Below, in pieces: positions 17,579-26,133 of a stretch of 64,000 bases of DNA. A program made the translations under genes and the position numbers. The notes under the pieces were generated by a model. The model saw nothing but the letters and a program-made list of their open reading frames with translations. It was not told the origin of the DNA and made no database searches. The DNA comes from Streptomyces sp. AC555_RSS877. Its GTDB lineage: Bacteria; Actinomycetota; Actinomycetes; Streptomycetales; Streptomycetaceae. The stretch is taken from assembly GCF_019049245.1 (NCBI RefSeq), contig NZ_JAGMUK010000001.1, forward strand, positions 62,001 to 126,000. Direction: 5' to 3'. The stretch's first letter is position 1, and each line of letters begins with the position of its first letter.

Positions 17579-18505
17579 TCAGCCCTTCACGGCACCCGTC
17601 AGCATGCCCTTCTTGAAGTGCCGCTGGACGAGGGGGGAGGCGACCGCGACGGGGATCAGCGCGAGGACCATGACGGCCATCTGCAGCCCCAGGGCGGAGA
17701 GTTGACCGGTGCGAACAGCCTGCTGGAGGCCGGTCGGCGCTTCGGTGTTCTTCTGGACCAGCTGGATCAGCACGTTCTGCAGCGGCATCATCTGCTGGTC
17801 GGTGAGGTAGATGGAGGCGTTGAACCAGGCGCTCCAGTACCCGACCGCGTAGAACAGGGAGATGACGGCCAGCACCGCCCGCGACAGCGGCATGATGATG
17901 GTCAGCAGGATGCGCAGGTCACTGGCCCCGTCGATGCGGGCGGACTCGGTGAGTTCGGGTGAGATCCCCATGAAGAAGGCCCGCAGCACGAGGATATTGA
18001 AGACGCTGACCGCGCTCGGCAGGATCAGGGACAGGTAGGTGTCGGTAAGGCCCAGCGACTGCACCAGGAGGTAGGTCGGAATGAGGCCGGCCCCGAAGAA
18101 CATGGTCGCCATCATGGTGATCAGAAAGAATCGGTGACCCATACTGCCCGGCCGGGACAGGCCGTAGGCCGCGAGCACCGACACCGTCATCGAGAACAGC
18201 GTGCCGAAGAGCGTGACGCCGAGCGAGACCATGATCGCCCGGCTGACCTGGCCGCCGCTGAGCAGTTCCGTGTAGTTGACGAAGGTGATGCCCTGGGGGA
18301 TCACGACGAGGCCGCCCACGCGGTCGATCACCGGCTTCGGGGAGAGGCTGGTGACGATCACGATCCACAGCGGGGCGAGTACCCCCAGGCAGCACAGGAT
18401 CAGGAAGCCGCCCTTCGCCGTGAGTCCGGCCTTGCTGGGCGGCTCCTCCCACACGGGGCGGGCGGGAGCCTTGAGGCTGCGGACGAGCTGCGTGTTGAGG
18501 CTCAC
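17579..18505 (-). CDS. Carbohydrate ABC transporter permease 2 (YtcP/MalG type)
   Basis: 308 residues from the GTG at 18505, which overlaps the upstream permease stop by 4 nt (GTGA); a longer reading frame upstream is the shadow of permease 1. Six predicted membrane helices. The EAA loop reads SARIDGASDLRILLTIIMPLSRA. It forms the transmembrane channel with permease 1 and imports oligosaccharides bound by the lipoprotein. No ATPase gene lies in the locus. Confidence 0.9.
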   Translation of the reverse strand: MSLNTQLVRSLKAPARPVWEEPPSKAGLTAKGGFLILCCLGVLAPLWIVIVTSLSPKPVIDRVGGLVVIPQGITFVNYTELLSGGQVSRAIMVSLGVTLFGTLFSMTVSVLAAYGLSRPGSMGHRFFLITMMATMFFGAGLIPTYLLVQSLGLTDTYLSLILPSAVSVFNILVLRAFFMGISPELTESARIDGASDLRILLTIIMPLSRAVLAVISLFYAVGYWSAWFNASIYLTDQQMMPLQNVLIQLVQKNTEAPTGLQQAVRTGQLSALGLQMAVMVLALIPVAVASPLVQRHFKKGMLTGAVKG

Positions 18506-19554
18506 TTCTTGTACACCCCCTGCTCGCCGAGCAGGTGCGCGAACTTGTTCGCGCCCAGGACGAGACAGACTCCGATGGCGCCTTTGACGAGGCCGACCGC
18601 GGCCGCGTAGCTGAAGTCGCCGTTCTGGATACCCATGTTCCACACATACGTGTCGAGGACCTCGCTGGCCCCCACACCGACCGCGTACCGCTGGAGCAGG
18701 AACTGTTCGAATCCGACGCTCAGCGCGTCACCCACCCGCAGGACCAGCAGCAGCGCGATCACCGGGCGCAGCGCGGGCAGCGTCACATGCCACATGCGCC
18801 GCCAGCGTCCGGCACCGTCCATGGCGGCGGCCTCGTACAGATCGGTGCTGACCGCGGCCAGCGCGGCGAGGAAGACGATGATCCCCCAGCCGGCGTCCTT
18901 CCACACGGACTGCGCGGTGACCAGGTACTTGAACAGGTCCGCGTTGGTCATCAGGTCGAAGCCGCTCCAGCCGTGGTCCTCCAGGGTCTGGGCGATGATG
19001 CCCGCGCCGCCGAACATCTGCTGGAAGACGGTGACCACGAGGACCCACGAGAAGAAGTGCGGCAGATACATGATCGCCTGTGCCACCGCCCGCACCCGGG
19101 GCCGGACCACGCTGTTGATGAGCAGCGCGAGCGCGATGGGGATCGGGAAGAACAGCACCAGTTGGAGCGAGAACAGGACGAGGGTGTTCTGCGTGGCGTC
19201 CCAGAACAGCGGGTCGTCGACCATCCGCGAGAACTGCTCGACGCCGACCCAGGGGCTGTGGAAGATCGCCGTGACGCCGTTGCTGGAGACGTACGGGTCG
19301 TAGTCCTGGAAGGCGACGACGTTGCCGAGCAGCGGGACGTAGTTGAAGATCAGGAGCAGCACGATGACGGGCAGCGTCATCAGGATGAGCGCGCGGTCCC
19401 GGCGCAGCCGGACCCGCCAGGGAATCTTGCCCGCCTTGCCCGCCCTGCGCGGCACCCGCTCCTTCGCCGCGGCGGCGGCGACCGCGGCCGTCGGTTCCTC
19501 GACGGCCGCGGGGGGACGGGTCCCGTCGGGCCTGCTCCCCGCCGTGATGGACAT
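18502..19554 (-). CDS. Carbohydrate ABC transporter permease 1 (LplB type)
   Basis: 350 residues, MSITAGSRPDG start at 19554 overlapping the SBP stop (TGATG). A long Ala/Pro-rich cytoplasmic N-terminus is followed by six helices beginning ALILMTLPVIVLLLIFNYVP. The EAA-type loop is EAAAMDGAGRWRRMWHVTLPA. The FNYVPLLG and FQDYDPY segments are typical of the LplB branch, whose members import plant oligosaccharides or uronates. It is the second gene of the operon. Confidence 0.9.
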   Translation of the reverse strand: MSITAGSRPDGTRPPAAVEEPTAAVAAAAAKERVPRRAGKAGKIPWRVRLRRDRALILMTLPVIVLLLIFNYVPLLGNVVAFQDYDPYVSSNGVTAIFHSPWVGVEQFSRMVDDPLFWDATQNTLVLFSLQLVLFFPIPIALALLINSVVRPRVRAVAQAIMYLPHFFSWVLVVTVFQQMFGGAGIIAQTLEDHGWSGFDLMTNADLFKYLVTAQSVWKDAGWGIIVFLAALAAVSTDLYEAAAMDGAGRWRRMWHVTLPALRPVIALLLVLRVGDALSVGFEQFLLQRYAVGVGASEVLDTYVWNMGIQNGDFSYAAAVGLVKGAIGVCLVLGANKFAHLLGEQGVYKK

Positions 19555-21233
19555 CAGTTGGCGCTGCCGTTCTTGTCGATGAGCTGCTTGTACCAGTCGC
19601 GCAGCTTGTCGCCCCCGGAGGACTTCCACGTGGAGATGGCCTGCTGGACGTCGGACAGCTTCTTGTTGCCGCGCACGTAGTCGATCTCGTACTGCTCGAA
19701 CTGGCTGGAGAGGTTCGCGTAGCGGCTCGGCTCGACGATGTTCATGCCGAAGGTGGACGTCTTCGTCATGAAGGCGCCCATCCGCTGCTGCCACTCGACC
19801 TGCTTGCGGGCGATCTCAGGGAGGTCGGGGTGAGCGTAGTAGGCGGCCGGAGCGGCCAGCATCACCCAGGCGTTGAGCACCTCGGAGTTGCCCAGGTCGT
19901 TCTTGACCGGGACGCCGTCCTTGACCGTGTAGTGGGTGCCCTCGACGCCGTAGTCGACGAGCATCCGCTCCTTGGTGCCGTAGGGCGCGGCCGCGAAGTT
20001 GGCGGCGGCCAGCGCGTTCTCGATCGTCGCCTTCGAGGCGCCCTTCCGGATCAGCGACCAGATGGTGGCGGGCTGGGACGCGTACAGCGTCGGGTCGCCG
20101 CCGTCCGCGCCGAAGAGGTCGATGGCCTCGATCCGGAGGTCCGGGTTGGACTGGGCCTGTTCGGCGCTCTTCCCGTACCAGTCGGCGATGTTGGTGTTGT
20201 AGACCAGGATCTGTCCGGCGGTGAACCGCTGGCCCTGGTCGCCCGAGCGCGCCTTGTCGTCGGGATGGACCACGCCCGCGTCGAACAGCTTGCGGACCCA
20301 CTCCAGAGCCTCGAGGTATTCGGGCTGCTCGATGCGGTACGTCAGCTTGCCGTCGGACCCGATGTTCCAGCCGATCGGCCCGGAGCCGCGGACGCCGAAG
20401 ATGTGGAAGGCGCTCCAGGACATGTCGCCGCAGGCCCACACCTTGGCCTTGGAGCTGGTGGCCTCCTTGGCCCAGCTCATGAACTCGTCGGGCGACGTGG
20501 GTACCGAGTAGCCCTTCTTGTCGAAGAGGTCCTTGCGGTACAAGGGCGTGATGAAGTTCGCGGTGGCGGCCGGCATCGGAATGCCGCGCAGCGCGCCGCC
20601 GAAGATGCCCATGCGCCAGGCGTCGGAGGGGATCGCGGCCAGGTTCGGGTACTTCTTGACCTTGTCGCCCGCCAGGTGGGGGCTGAGGTCCATGAACTTC
20701 GCGGTGACCGCGTTCGAGATCTTGCCGACCAGTTCCCAGCTGGGCACGACCACCATGTCGGGTATGGAGCTGGAGGCGAGGACGGCGCCGAGCTTCTGCC
20801 CGTAGGTGTTGCCGTCCTGGTTCTGCCAGGTGACCTTGGTGCCGGCGGCGGCGTCGAGGGCCGTGTAGTAGGCGCAGCCGGCCTTCGGCGGGGAGCCCCA
20901 GAACGGGGACATGATCTTGAAGGGGGCGTCGGTGCCGAGCTTGTCCGGAACCGAGGTGGACAGGGCCGCGAGGTCGACCTTGCCGGTGTATCCGGAAGCC
21001 GAGCCGTTCTTCGAGGGAAGGTCCGGCTTGGCGACCGCGCTGGCGACGAACGCCGGGAGCAGCTTGTCCGCGGCCTTGCCCGACGTGGTCCCGTCACCCG
21101 ACCCGCTGTCGGAGCCGCCGCAGGCGGCAAGCAACGGCATCCCGCCCGCCACCGCTGCGGTGGCGACCGCAGTGGAGGCGAGGAAGCTTCTCCGGCTGGG
21201 CCCGGAGGAGGCGGAAGCGGCGTTCGGCGTCAT
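19554..21233 (-). CDS. Extracellular solute-binding lipoprotein for xyloglucan oligosaccharides
   Basis: 559 residues, large for an SBP as is usual in the LplA/LipO branch that pairs with LplB and YtcP permeases. A twin-arginine motif (SRRSFLAST) and a lipobox (LLAAC) make it a Tat-exported lipoprotein, followed by a Gly/Ser linker. Start: ATG at 21233 with GAAGGG upstream. It is the first gene of the leftward operon, about 110 bp from the operator at 21344. Ligand is inferred from the neighbouring GH74, GH42 and GH95 genes. Confidence 0.88.
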   Translation of the reverse strand: MTPNAASASSGPSRRSFLASTAVATAAVAGGMPLLAACGGSDSGSGDGTTSGKAADKLLPAFVASAVAKPDLPSKNGSASGYTGKVDLAALSTSVPDKLGTDAPFKIMSPFWGSPPKAGCAYYTALDAAAGTKVTWQNQDGNTYGQKLGAVLASSSIPDMVVVPSWELVGKISNAVTAKFMDLSPHLAGDKVKKYPNLAAIPSDAWRMGIFGGALRGIPMPAATANFITPLYRKDLFDKKGYSVPTSPDEFMSWAKEATSSKAKVWACGDMSWSAFHIFGVRGSGPIGWNIGSDGKLTYRIEQPEYLEALEWVRKLFDAGVVHPDDKARSGDQGQRFTAGQILVYNTNIADWYGKSAEQAQSNPDLRIEAIDLFGADGGDPTLYASQPATIWSLIRKGASKATIENALAAANFAAAPYGTKERMLVDYGVEGTHYTVKDGVPVKNDLGNSEVLNAWVMLAAPAAYYAHPDLPEIARKQVEWQQRMGAFMTKTSTFGMNIVEPSRYANLSSQFEQYEIDYVRGNKKLSDVQQAISTWKSSGGDKLRDWYKQLIDKNGSAN

Positions 21234-21341
21234 TGCGTCAACCCTTCATGGCGCACCAGGACACCCGGCGGTGGAGCCGTCGGCTGCGGTGTCTTGAGTG
21301 GAACTGGCTGAGCTGAAGCGGTCGTAGCGACTAGTCGAAGT

Positions 21342-21359
21342 AGTCGAAGCGCTTCGATG
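21342..21359. promoter_or_regulatory. LacI-family operator O3, for the SBP operon
   Basis: AGTCGAAGCGCTTCGATG, with the perfect core TCGAAGCGCTTCGA at 21344-21357, about 110 bp upstream of the binding-protein gene. A half-site (AGTCGAAG) directly precedes it at 21333-21340, so two repressor dimers may bind side by side. Confidence 0.75.
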
Positions 21360-21496
21360 TTGCTGCGAGGTTAAGTGAACACCCCATGGTGCACAAGGGT
21401 CGTTCCCAAGATTCCTCCGAGGTGTAGAGGATCGGACCGGCCTCTTATGCGACTTGAAATGTCGGTCGGGAGTCGGAGTTGTTGCCTTGGGGTGTC

Positions 21497-21551
21497 TTGA
21501 CACCCGCCCCCGGATCGAATGAGCATCGAAGCGCTTCGAAAGCGCTTCGCC
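21497..21551 (+). promoter_or_regulatory. GH3 promoter with overlapping double operator O4
   Basis: A -35-like TTGACA at 21497-21502 is followed at 21525-21551 by ATCGAAGCGCTTCGAAAGCG and CTTCGCC, two overlapping copies of the CGAAGCGCTTCG palindrome sharing a half-site. The operator would cover the -10 or transcription start. It lies upstream of the GH3 ribosome-binding site AAGGGGA. The remaining 21360-21496, between the divergent promoters, shows nothing else I can name. Confidence 0.65.
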
Positions 21552-21575
21552 GCTCCATCGCAAGGGGATCCCCAC

Positions 21576-24413
21576 GTGACCGCACAAACGCCGCCTACGA
21601 CGCCTTTCCGCGATCCGCGCCTGCCGTTCGCGAAGCGCATCGACGACCTGCTGTCGCGGCTGACCCTCGACGAAAAGGTCGGTTTCCTGCACCAGTTCGC
21701 ACCCGCCGTCGAACGGCTGGGCGTCGCCGGGTTCCGCACCGGCCAGGAGGCCCTGCACGGCGTGGCCTGGATGGGCCCGGCCACCGTGTTCCCGCAGGCC
21801 GTGGGCCTCGGCGCGACCTGGAACACCGATCTGGTACGCCGGGTCGGCGAGGCGGTGTCCAAGGAGGTCCGGGCGATGCGCGCCCGCGACGAACGCGTGG
21901 GCCTCAACATCTGGGCGCCGACGGTGAACCTGCTCCGGCACCCGCTGTGGGGCCGTAACGAGGAGGGCTACTCCGAGGACCCGAAGCTCACCTCGGCCAT
22001 CGCCACCGCCTACACGCACGGCCTGCGCGGCGACCATCCGACGTACTGGCGCACGGCGCCGGTCCTCAAGCACTGGCTGGCGCACAACAACGAGACGGAC
22101 CGGGCCACCGCGTCGAGTTCGGTCCGCCCGCGGGTGCTGCACGAGTACGACCTGCGCGCCTTCCGCGAGACGGTCGAGGCGGGCGCCACGGCCGGGGTGA
22201 TGCCGGCGTACAACCTGGTCAACGGCCGTCCGAACCACGTCTCGCCCTATCTGCGCGAGCACCTGCGCGCCTGGACCGACGAGGAGCTGCTGGTCTGCTC
22301 GGACGCGGGGGCGCCCTCCAACCTGGTCGACTCCGAGCACTACTTCGACACCCACGAGGAGGCCACCGCGGCCGCGATCCTCGCCGGCGTCGACAGCTTC
22401 ACCGACCACGGCACGGACAGCTCCCAGATCGTCGCGCGCATCAAGGGAGCCCTGGAGCAGGGCCTGCTGACCGAGACCGACATCGACGCCGCCGTACGCC
22501 GCCAGCTCTCGGTCCGCCTCCGCCTCGGCGAGTTCGACCCGCACTACGACCCGCACGCGGACACCAAGGACTTCGACACGCCGGCGCACCGCGCGCTCGC
22601 CCAGGAGGCCGCCGAGCAGGCCGTCGTCCTGCTCAAGAACGACGGCGTGCTGCCACTGGCCCCGGACACCCGGATCGCCGTGGTCGGCCTGCTCGCCGAC
22701 GAGTGCAAGCTCGACTGGTACAGCGGCACCCTCATCCACCGCTCGACCCCGCTGGAGGGCCTGTACGAGCGGTTCGGCGCGGAGCGCGTCGAGTTCGCGG
22801 AGGGAGTGGACCGGGTCCTGCTGAAGACCTCGGCGGGTACGTTCCTCCAGGTGCCCTCCGCCGAAGGCGCGGCCGACGAGGCGCGTGGCGCCGAGGGCGC
22901 GCTGGACCCGGCCCTCCTCGCGGGCCGCACCGACCTCCCCCCGCTCACCGCGGCAGCCGTCGGCACCGAACTCGCGCTCGTCGACTGGGGCGAGGGCGTC
23001 CTGACCCTGCGCGCGCCCGACGGCCGGTACCTCTCGGTCGCCGAGGACGGCTACGTACGCGCCTCCGCCGACCAGCCGGGCGGCTGGGTCGTCCAGGAGA
23101 CCTTCCGGCTGGAACCGCACGGTTACGGGCACCTCCTCAAGCACGTCGGCACGGGTCGCCACGTCGCTGTCGCCGCCGACGGGGTGAAGGTTGCCGACGA
23201 GAACCCGGAAACGTTCGAGCTCATCGTCGTCGAACGCGGCGAGGACGCAGTGACCAGGGTTACCGCCGAGGCGGATGTGGTGCTTGTGGTCGCGGGCAAC
23301 GACCCGCACATCAACGGCCGCGAGACCGAGGACCGCACGACCCTGCGCCTGCCCGCCCAGCAGGAGCGTCTGCTGCGCGCCGCTCGCGCCGCCCATCCGA
23401 ACACCGTCCTGGCGCTGACCTCCGCCTACCCCTACGCGGTCGACACCGCCGATCTCCGGGCGGCGCTGTGGACCGCCCACGGCGGCCAGGCGGCCGGCAC
23501 CGCCCTCGCCCGCGTCCTGGCCGGTGACGTCTCCCCCGCCGGCCGCCTCCCGCAGACCTGGTACGCCGACGACGCCGACCTGCCCGGCCTCCTCGACTAC
23601 GACGTGATCGGCAGCCGCCAGACGTACCTCTACTTCGAGGGCACGCCCCTCTTCCCGTTCGGCCACGGCCTGTCCTACACGACGTTCTCGTACGGCGATC
23701 TCGCCTCCCGCACCGAGGGCGAGACGCTGCACGTCTCCTTCACGGTCACGAACACCGGGGACGTCACGGCCGACGAGGTCGCCCAGCTCTACACCCGTGC
23801 CGTGGACCCGGTGATCCCGCGCCCGCGCCGCGAGCTGCTGGCGCACGAGCGCGTGACCCTGGCGCCGGGCGCCCGGGCGGAGCTGGCCTTCGACGTCCCG
23901 CTGCGCGCCTTCGCGTTCTGGGACGTGGCCCAGGGCCGCCTGCGCCGGGAGCCGGGCCCCTACGAGCTGCTGGCCGGCGCCTCCAGCGAGGACGTCCGCC
24001 TCCGTACGACCGTCGTGCTGGACGGCGAGCCCTCGGCCCCCCGTCCCGTGGGTGAACGCGGCCTGGACGCGGCCGGCTTCGACGACCAGAGCGGCGTCGA
24101 GATCGTCGACCGTACGAAGACCTCGGGCGACGCGGTGACGGCGGCGGAGGACCGAACCGGTGAACTGGTGTACCGCGGCTGCGACTTCGGCTCCGGGGTC
24201 ACGGAGGTGCGGGTGACCGTGTGCGGCGAGGGCGTGGTCGAGTTCTCGCTCGACGGCGGTCCGGTGCTCGCCACCCTGACGTCGGGCGCGTCCGGCTCCG
24301 GGCCGTACGCCTACACCACGCTCGGCGCCGACGTCGTCGCCGAAGGCGTGCACGACGTCCACCTCAGGCTGCGCGGCCCGTTGCGGCTCGCGCATGTCGG
24401 CTTCTCCGGTTGA
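21576..24413 (+). CDS. GH3 beta-glucosidase/beta-xylosidase-type enzyme with extra C-terminal domains
   Basis: 945 residues from the GTG at 21576, which has AAGGGGA 8 nt upstream. An in-frame ATG at 21519 would translate the operator itself and is rejected. GH3 barrel with KHW (about 165-167) and nucleophile Asp243 (LLVCSDAGAPSN), then the (alpha/beta)6 sandwich interrupted by a beta-trefoil/fascin-like insertion (about residues 430-540, ALVDWGEGVLTLRAPDGRYL). A fibronectin-III-like domain and a final CBM6-like beta-sandwich (from about 810) follow. No signal peptide, so it acts on imported glucan oligosaccharides. Divergent from the operon and sharing its operators. Confidence 0.87.
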   Translation: MTAQTPPTTPFRDPRLPFAKRIDDLLSRLTLDEKVGFLHQFAPAVERLGVAGFRTGQEALHGVAWMGPATVFPQAVGLGATWNTDLVRRVGEAVSKEVRAMRARDERVGLNIWAPTVNLLRHPLWGRNEEGYSEDPKLTSAIATAYTHGLRGDHPTYWRTAPVLKHWLAHNNETDRATASSSVRPRVLHEYDLRAFRETVEAGATAGVMPAYNLVNGRPNHVSPYLREHLRAWTDEELLVCSDAGAPSNLVDSEHYFDTHEEATAAAILAGVDSFTDHGTDSSQIVARIKGALEQGLLTETDIDAAVRRQLSVRLRLGEFDPHYDPHADTKDFDTPAHRALAQEAAEQAVVLLKNDGVLPLAPDTRIAVVGLLADECKLDWYSGTLIHRSTPLEGLYERFGAERVEFAEGVDRVLLKTSAGTFLQVPSAEGAADEARGAEGALDPALLAGRTDLPPLTAAAVGTELALVDWGEGVLTLRAPDGRYLSVAEDGYVRASADQPGGWVVQETFRLEPHGYGHLLKHVGTGRHVAVAADGVKVADENPETFELIVVERGEDAVTRVTAEADVVLVVAGNDPHINGRETEDRTTLRLPAQQERLLRAARAAHPNTVLALTSAYPYAVDTADLRAALWTAHGGQAAGTALARVLAGDVSPAGRLPQTWYADDADLPGLLDYDVIGSRQTYLYFEGTPLFPFGHGLSYTTFSYGDLASRTEGETLHVSFTVTNTGDVTADEVAQLYTRAVDPVIPRPRRELLAHERVTLAPGARAELAFDVPLRAFAFWDVAQGRLRREPGPYELLAGASSEDVRLRTTVVLDGEPSAPRPVGERGLDAAGFDDQSGVEIVDRTKTSGDAVTAAEDRTGELVYRGCDFGSGVTEVRVTVCGEGVVEFSLDGGPVLATLTSGASGSGPYAYTTLGADVVAEGVHDVHLRLRGPLRLAHVGFSG

Positions 24414-24438
24414 GGGTCCGGGGAAGTCCGGCACAGAG

Positions 24439-24479
24439 AAGGGGCCCGGCACCGGAAGGCATCGGTGCCGGACCCCTTC
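24439..24479. terminator. Terminator after GH3
   Basis: Long hairpin with arms AAGGGGCCCGGCACCG and CGGTGCCGGACCCCTT (one mismatch) around an 8-nt loop, just after the GH3 stop and facing the convergent aldehyde dehydrogenase. Confidence 0.75.
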
Positions 24480-24490
24480 GGGGAGCCTAT

Positions 24491-24507
24491 ATGAAAATGG
24501 TTCCCAT
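24491..24507. promoter_or_regulatory. Possible orphan Zur-box-like sequence
   Basis: ATGAAAATGGTTCCCAT matches 12 of 15 positions of the streptomycete zinc-uptake-regulator box as I remember it (TGAAAATGATTTTCA). It sits between two convergent stop codons with no obvious promoter, so it may be chance or a relic. Confidence 0.25.
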
Positions 24508-24510
24508 GAG

Positions 24511-25956
24511 CTAGAGGGCCAGTCCGGTTAGGACCAGGACCCGCTCGTACGTGTAGTCGTCCATCGCGAACTTCACGCCCTCGCGGCCCACACCGGACTG
24601 CTTGACCCCGCCGTACGGCATCTGGTCGGCGCGGTAGGAGGGCACGTCACCGATGACGACACCGCCGACCTCCAGTGCGCGGTGGGCACGGAAGGCGGCC
24701 TGGAGGTCGTGGGTGAACACGCCCGCCTGCAGGCCGTACTTGGAGTCGTTGACGGCGGCGAAGGCCGCGGCCTCGCCGTCCACCTTCTGCAGGGTGAGGA
24801 CCGGCCCGAAGACCTCCTCGCAGGAGATGGTGGTGCTCGCCGGCACCTCGGTCAGGACGGTCGGCGCGTAGGAGGCGCCGTCGCGCTCGCCGCCGGTGTG
24901 GAGCCGCGCTCCCGCCTCGACGGCCTCCCGCACCCACGCCTCGACCCGCTTGGCGGCGTCCTCGCTGACCAGCGGCCCGACGTCGGTCTTGTCGTCGGAC
25001 GGGTCACCGGTGACCTGGGCCTCGACGGCGGCGACCACGCGGGGCAGCAGCCGGTCGTAGACGGAGGCGTCCGCGAGGACCCGCTGGACGGAGATGCAGG
25101 ACTGGCCGCCCTGGTAGTTGGAGAAGGCGGCGATGCGGGTGGCGGCCCAGTCGAGGTCGGCGTCGGAGGCGTAGTCCCCGAGGACGACCGCGGCGCCGTT
25201 GCCCCCCAGCTCCAGGGTGCAGTGCTTGCGCGGCACCGAGTCCATGATCGCGTAGCCGACCTTCTCGGAACCGGTGAAGGAGATGACCGGCAGGCGCTCG
25301 TCCTGGACGAGGGCGGGCATCCGGTCGTTGGGCACCGGGAGGATGCTCCAGGAGCCGGCGGGCAGTTCGGTCTCGGCGAGCAGCTCGCCGATGACCAGCC
25401 CGGAGAGCGGGGTGGCGGGGGCCGGCTTCAGGATGATGGGCGCGCCGGCCGCGATCGCCGGGGCGATCTTGTGGGCGCACAGGTTCAGCGGGAAGTTGAA
25501 CGGCGCGATGCCGAGGACCACGCCCTTCGGGAAGCGGCGGGTGAGGGCGAGACGGCCCTGCCCGCCGGCGTCCGTGTCGAGGCGCTGCGCCTCACCGCCG
25601 TTGAACCGGCGGGCCTCCTCGGCGGCGAACCGGAACACGGAGACGGCCCGGCCGACCTCGCCGCGGGCCCACTTGATCGGCTTGCCGTTCTCCTCGGAGA
25701 TGAGCTGGGCGATCTCCTCGGTGCGCTCGGCCAACCGCCTGCTGACGTGGTCGAGGGCGGCGGCGCGGACGTGGGCGGGGGTGGCGGCGAACTCGTCCCG
25801 TACGGCGTGCGCGGCGGCCACGGCCTCCTCGGTCTGCGCGTCGCTCGGCACAGCGACCTTGCCGACGAGGCGACCGTCCCAGGGCGAGGTGACGTCGAAG
25901 CTGTCCTCGCCGGTGGCCTGGCGGCCGGCGAGCCAGAAGGCGTGGGTGGAAGTCAT
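24511..25956 (-). CDS. NAD(P)-dependent aldehyde dehydrogenase
   Basis: 481 residues from the ATG at 25956; an upstream Pro/His-rich extension has no ribosome-binding site and odd composition. Catalytic Cys287 (YQGGQSCISV) and Glu249 (TLELGGNG) are present, with Rossmann motifs APFNFPLNL and SFTGSEKVG. It oxidises an aldehyde to the acid. With gabT and the PucR regulator nearby, succinate semialdehyde or an aminoaldehyde is likely. Same strand as pucR, 177 bp downstream of it. One of three aldehyde dehydrogenases in the window; its sequence is the most distant of the three. Confidence 0.9.
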   Translation of the reverse strand: MTSTHAFWLAGRQATGEDSFDVTSPWDGRLVGKVAVPSDAQTEEAVAAAHAVRDEFAATPAHVRAAALDHVSRRLAERTEEIAQLISEENGKPIKWARGEVGRAVSVFRFAAEEARRFNGGEAQRLDTDAGGQGRLALTRRFPKGVVLGIAPFNFPLNLCAHKIAPAIAAGAPIILKPAPATPLSGLVIGELLAETELPAGSWSILPVPNDRMPALVQDERLPVISFTGSEKVGYAIMDSVPRKHCTLELGGNGAAVVLGDYASDADLDWAATRIAAFSNYQGGQSCISVQRVLADASVYDRLLPRVVAAVEAQVTGDPSDDKTDVGPLVSEDAAKRVEAWVREAVEAGARLHTGGERDGASYAPTVLTEVPASTTISCEEVFGPVLTLQKVDGEAAAFAAVNDSKYGLQAGVFTHDLQAAFRAHRALEVGGVVIGDVPSYRADQMPYGGVKQSGVGREGVKFAMDDYTYERVLVLTGLAL

Positions 25957-26133
25957 GTGTCCGACGGTAGGGGTGGGGAGGGCGGAGGGTGTTTGGCCGG
26001 GGTGGAGTGGTGGGGATGGGTGGGTGCGCCGGATTGGCAGGTTGGGTCGCCGTTCATCCGGGCGAGTCGGGTGGTGGGTGGGCGCGGGCCGGGGGTCTCG
26101 AGGCGGAGCCTGCGGCACCACCACCCCGGCGTC

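Noticed and set aside
7063..24413. Cellulose/cellobiose (CebR-type) operon instead of xyloglucan
   Set aside because: GH74, GH31, GH42 and GH95 together have no place in cellobiose use, and the operator core differs from the CebR site as I remember it (TGGGAGCGCTCCCA).
25957..26124. N-terminal extension of the aldehyde dehydrogenase
   Set aside because: Pro/His-rich, no ribosome-binding site, and the ALDH fold begins normally at the ATG at 25956.
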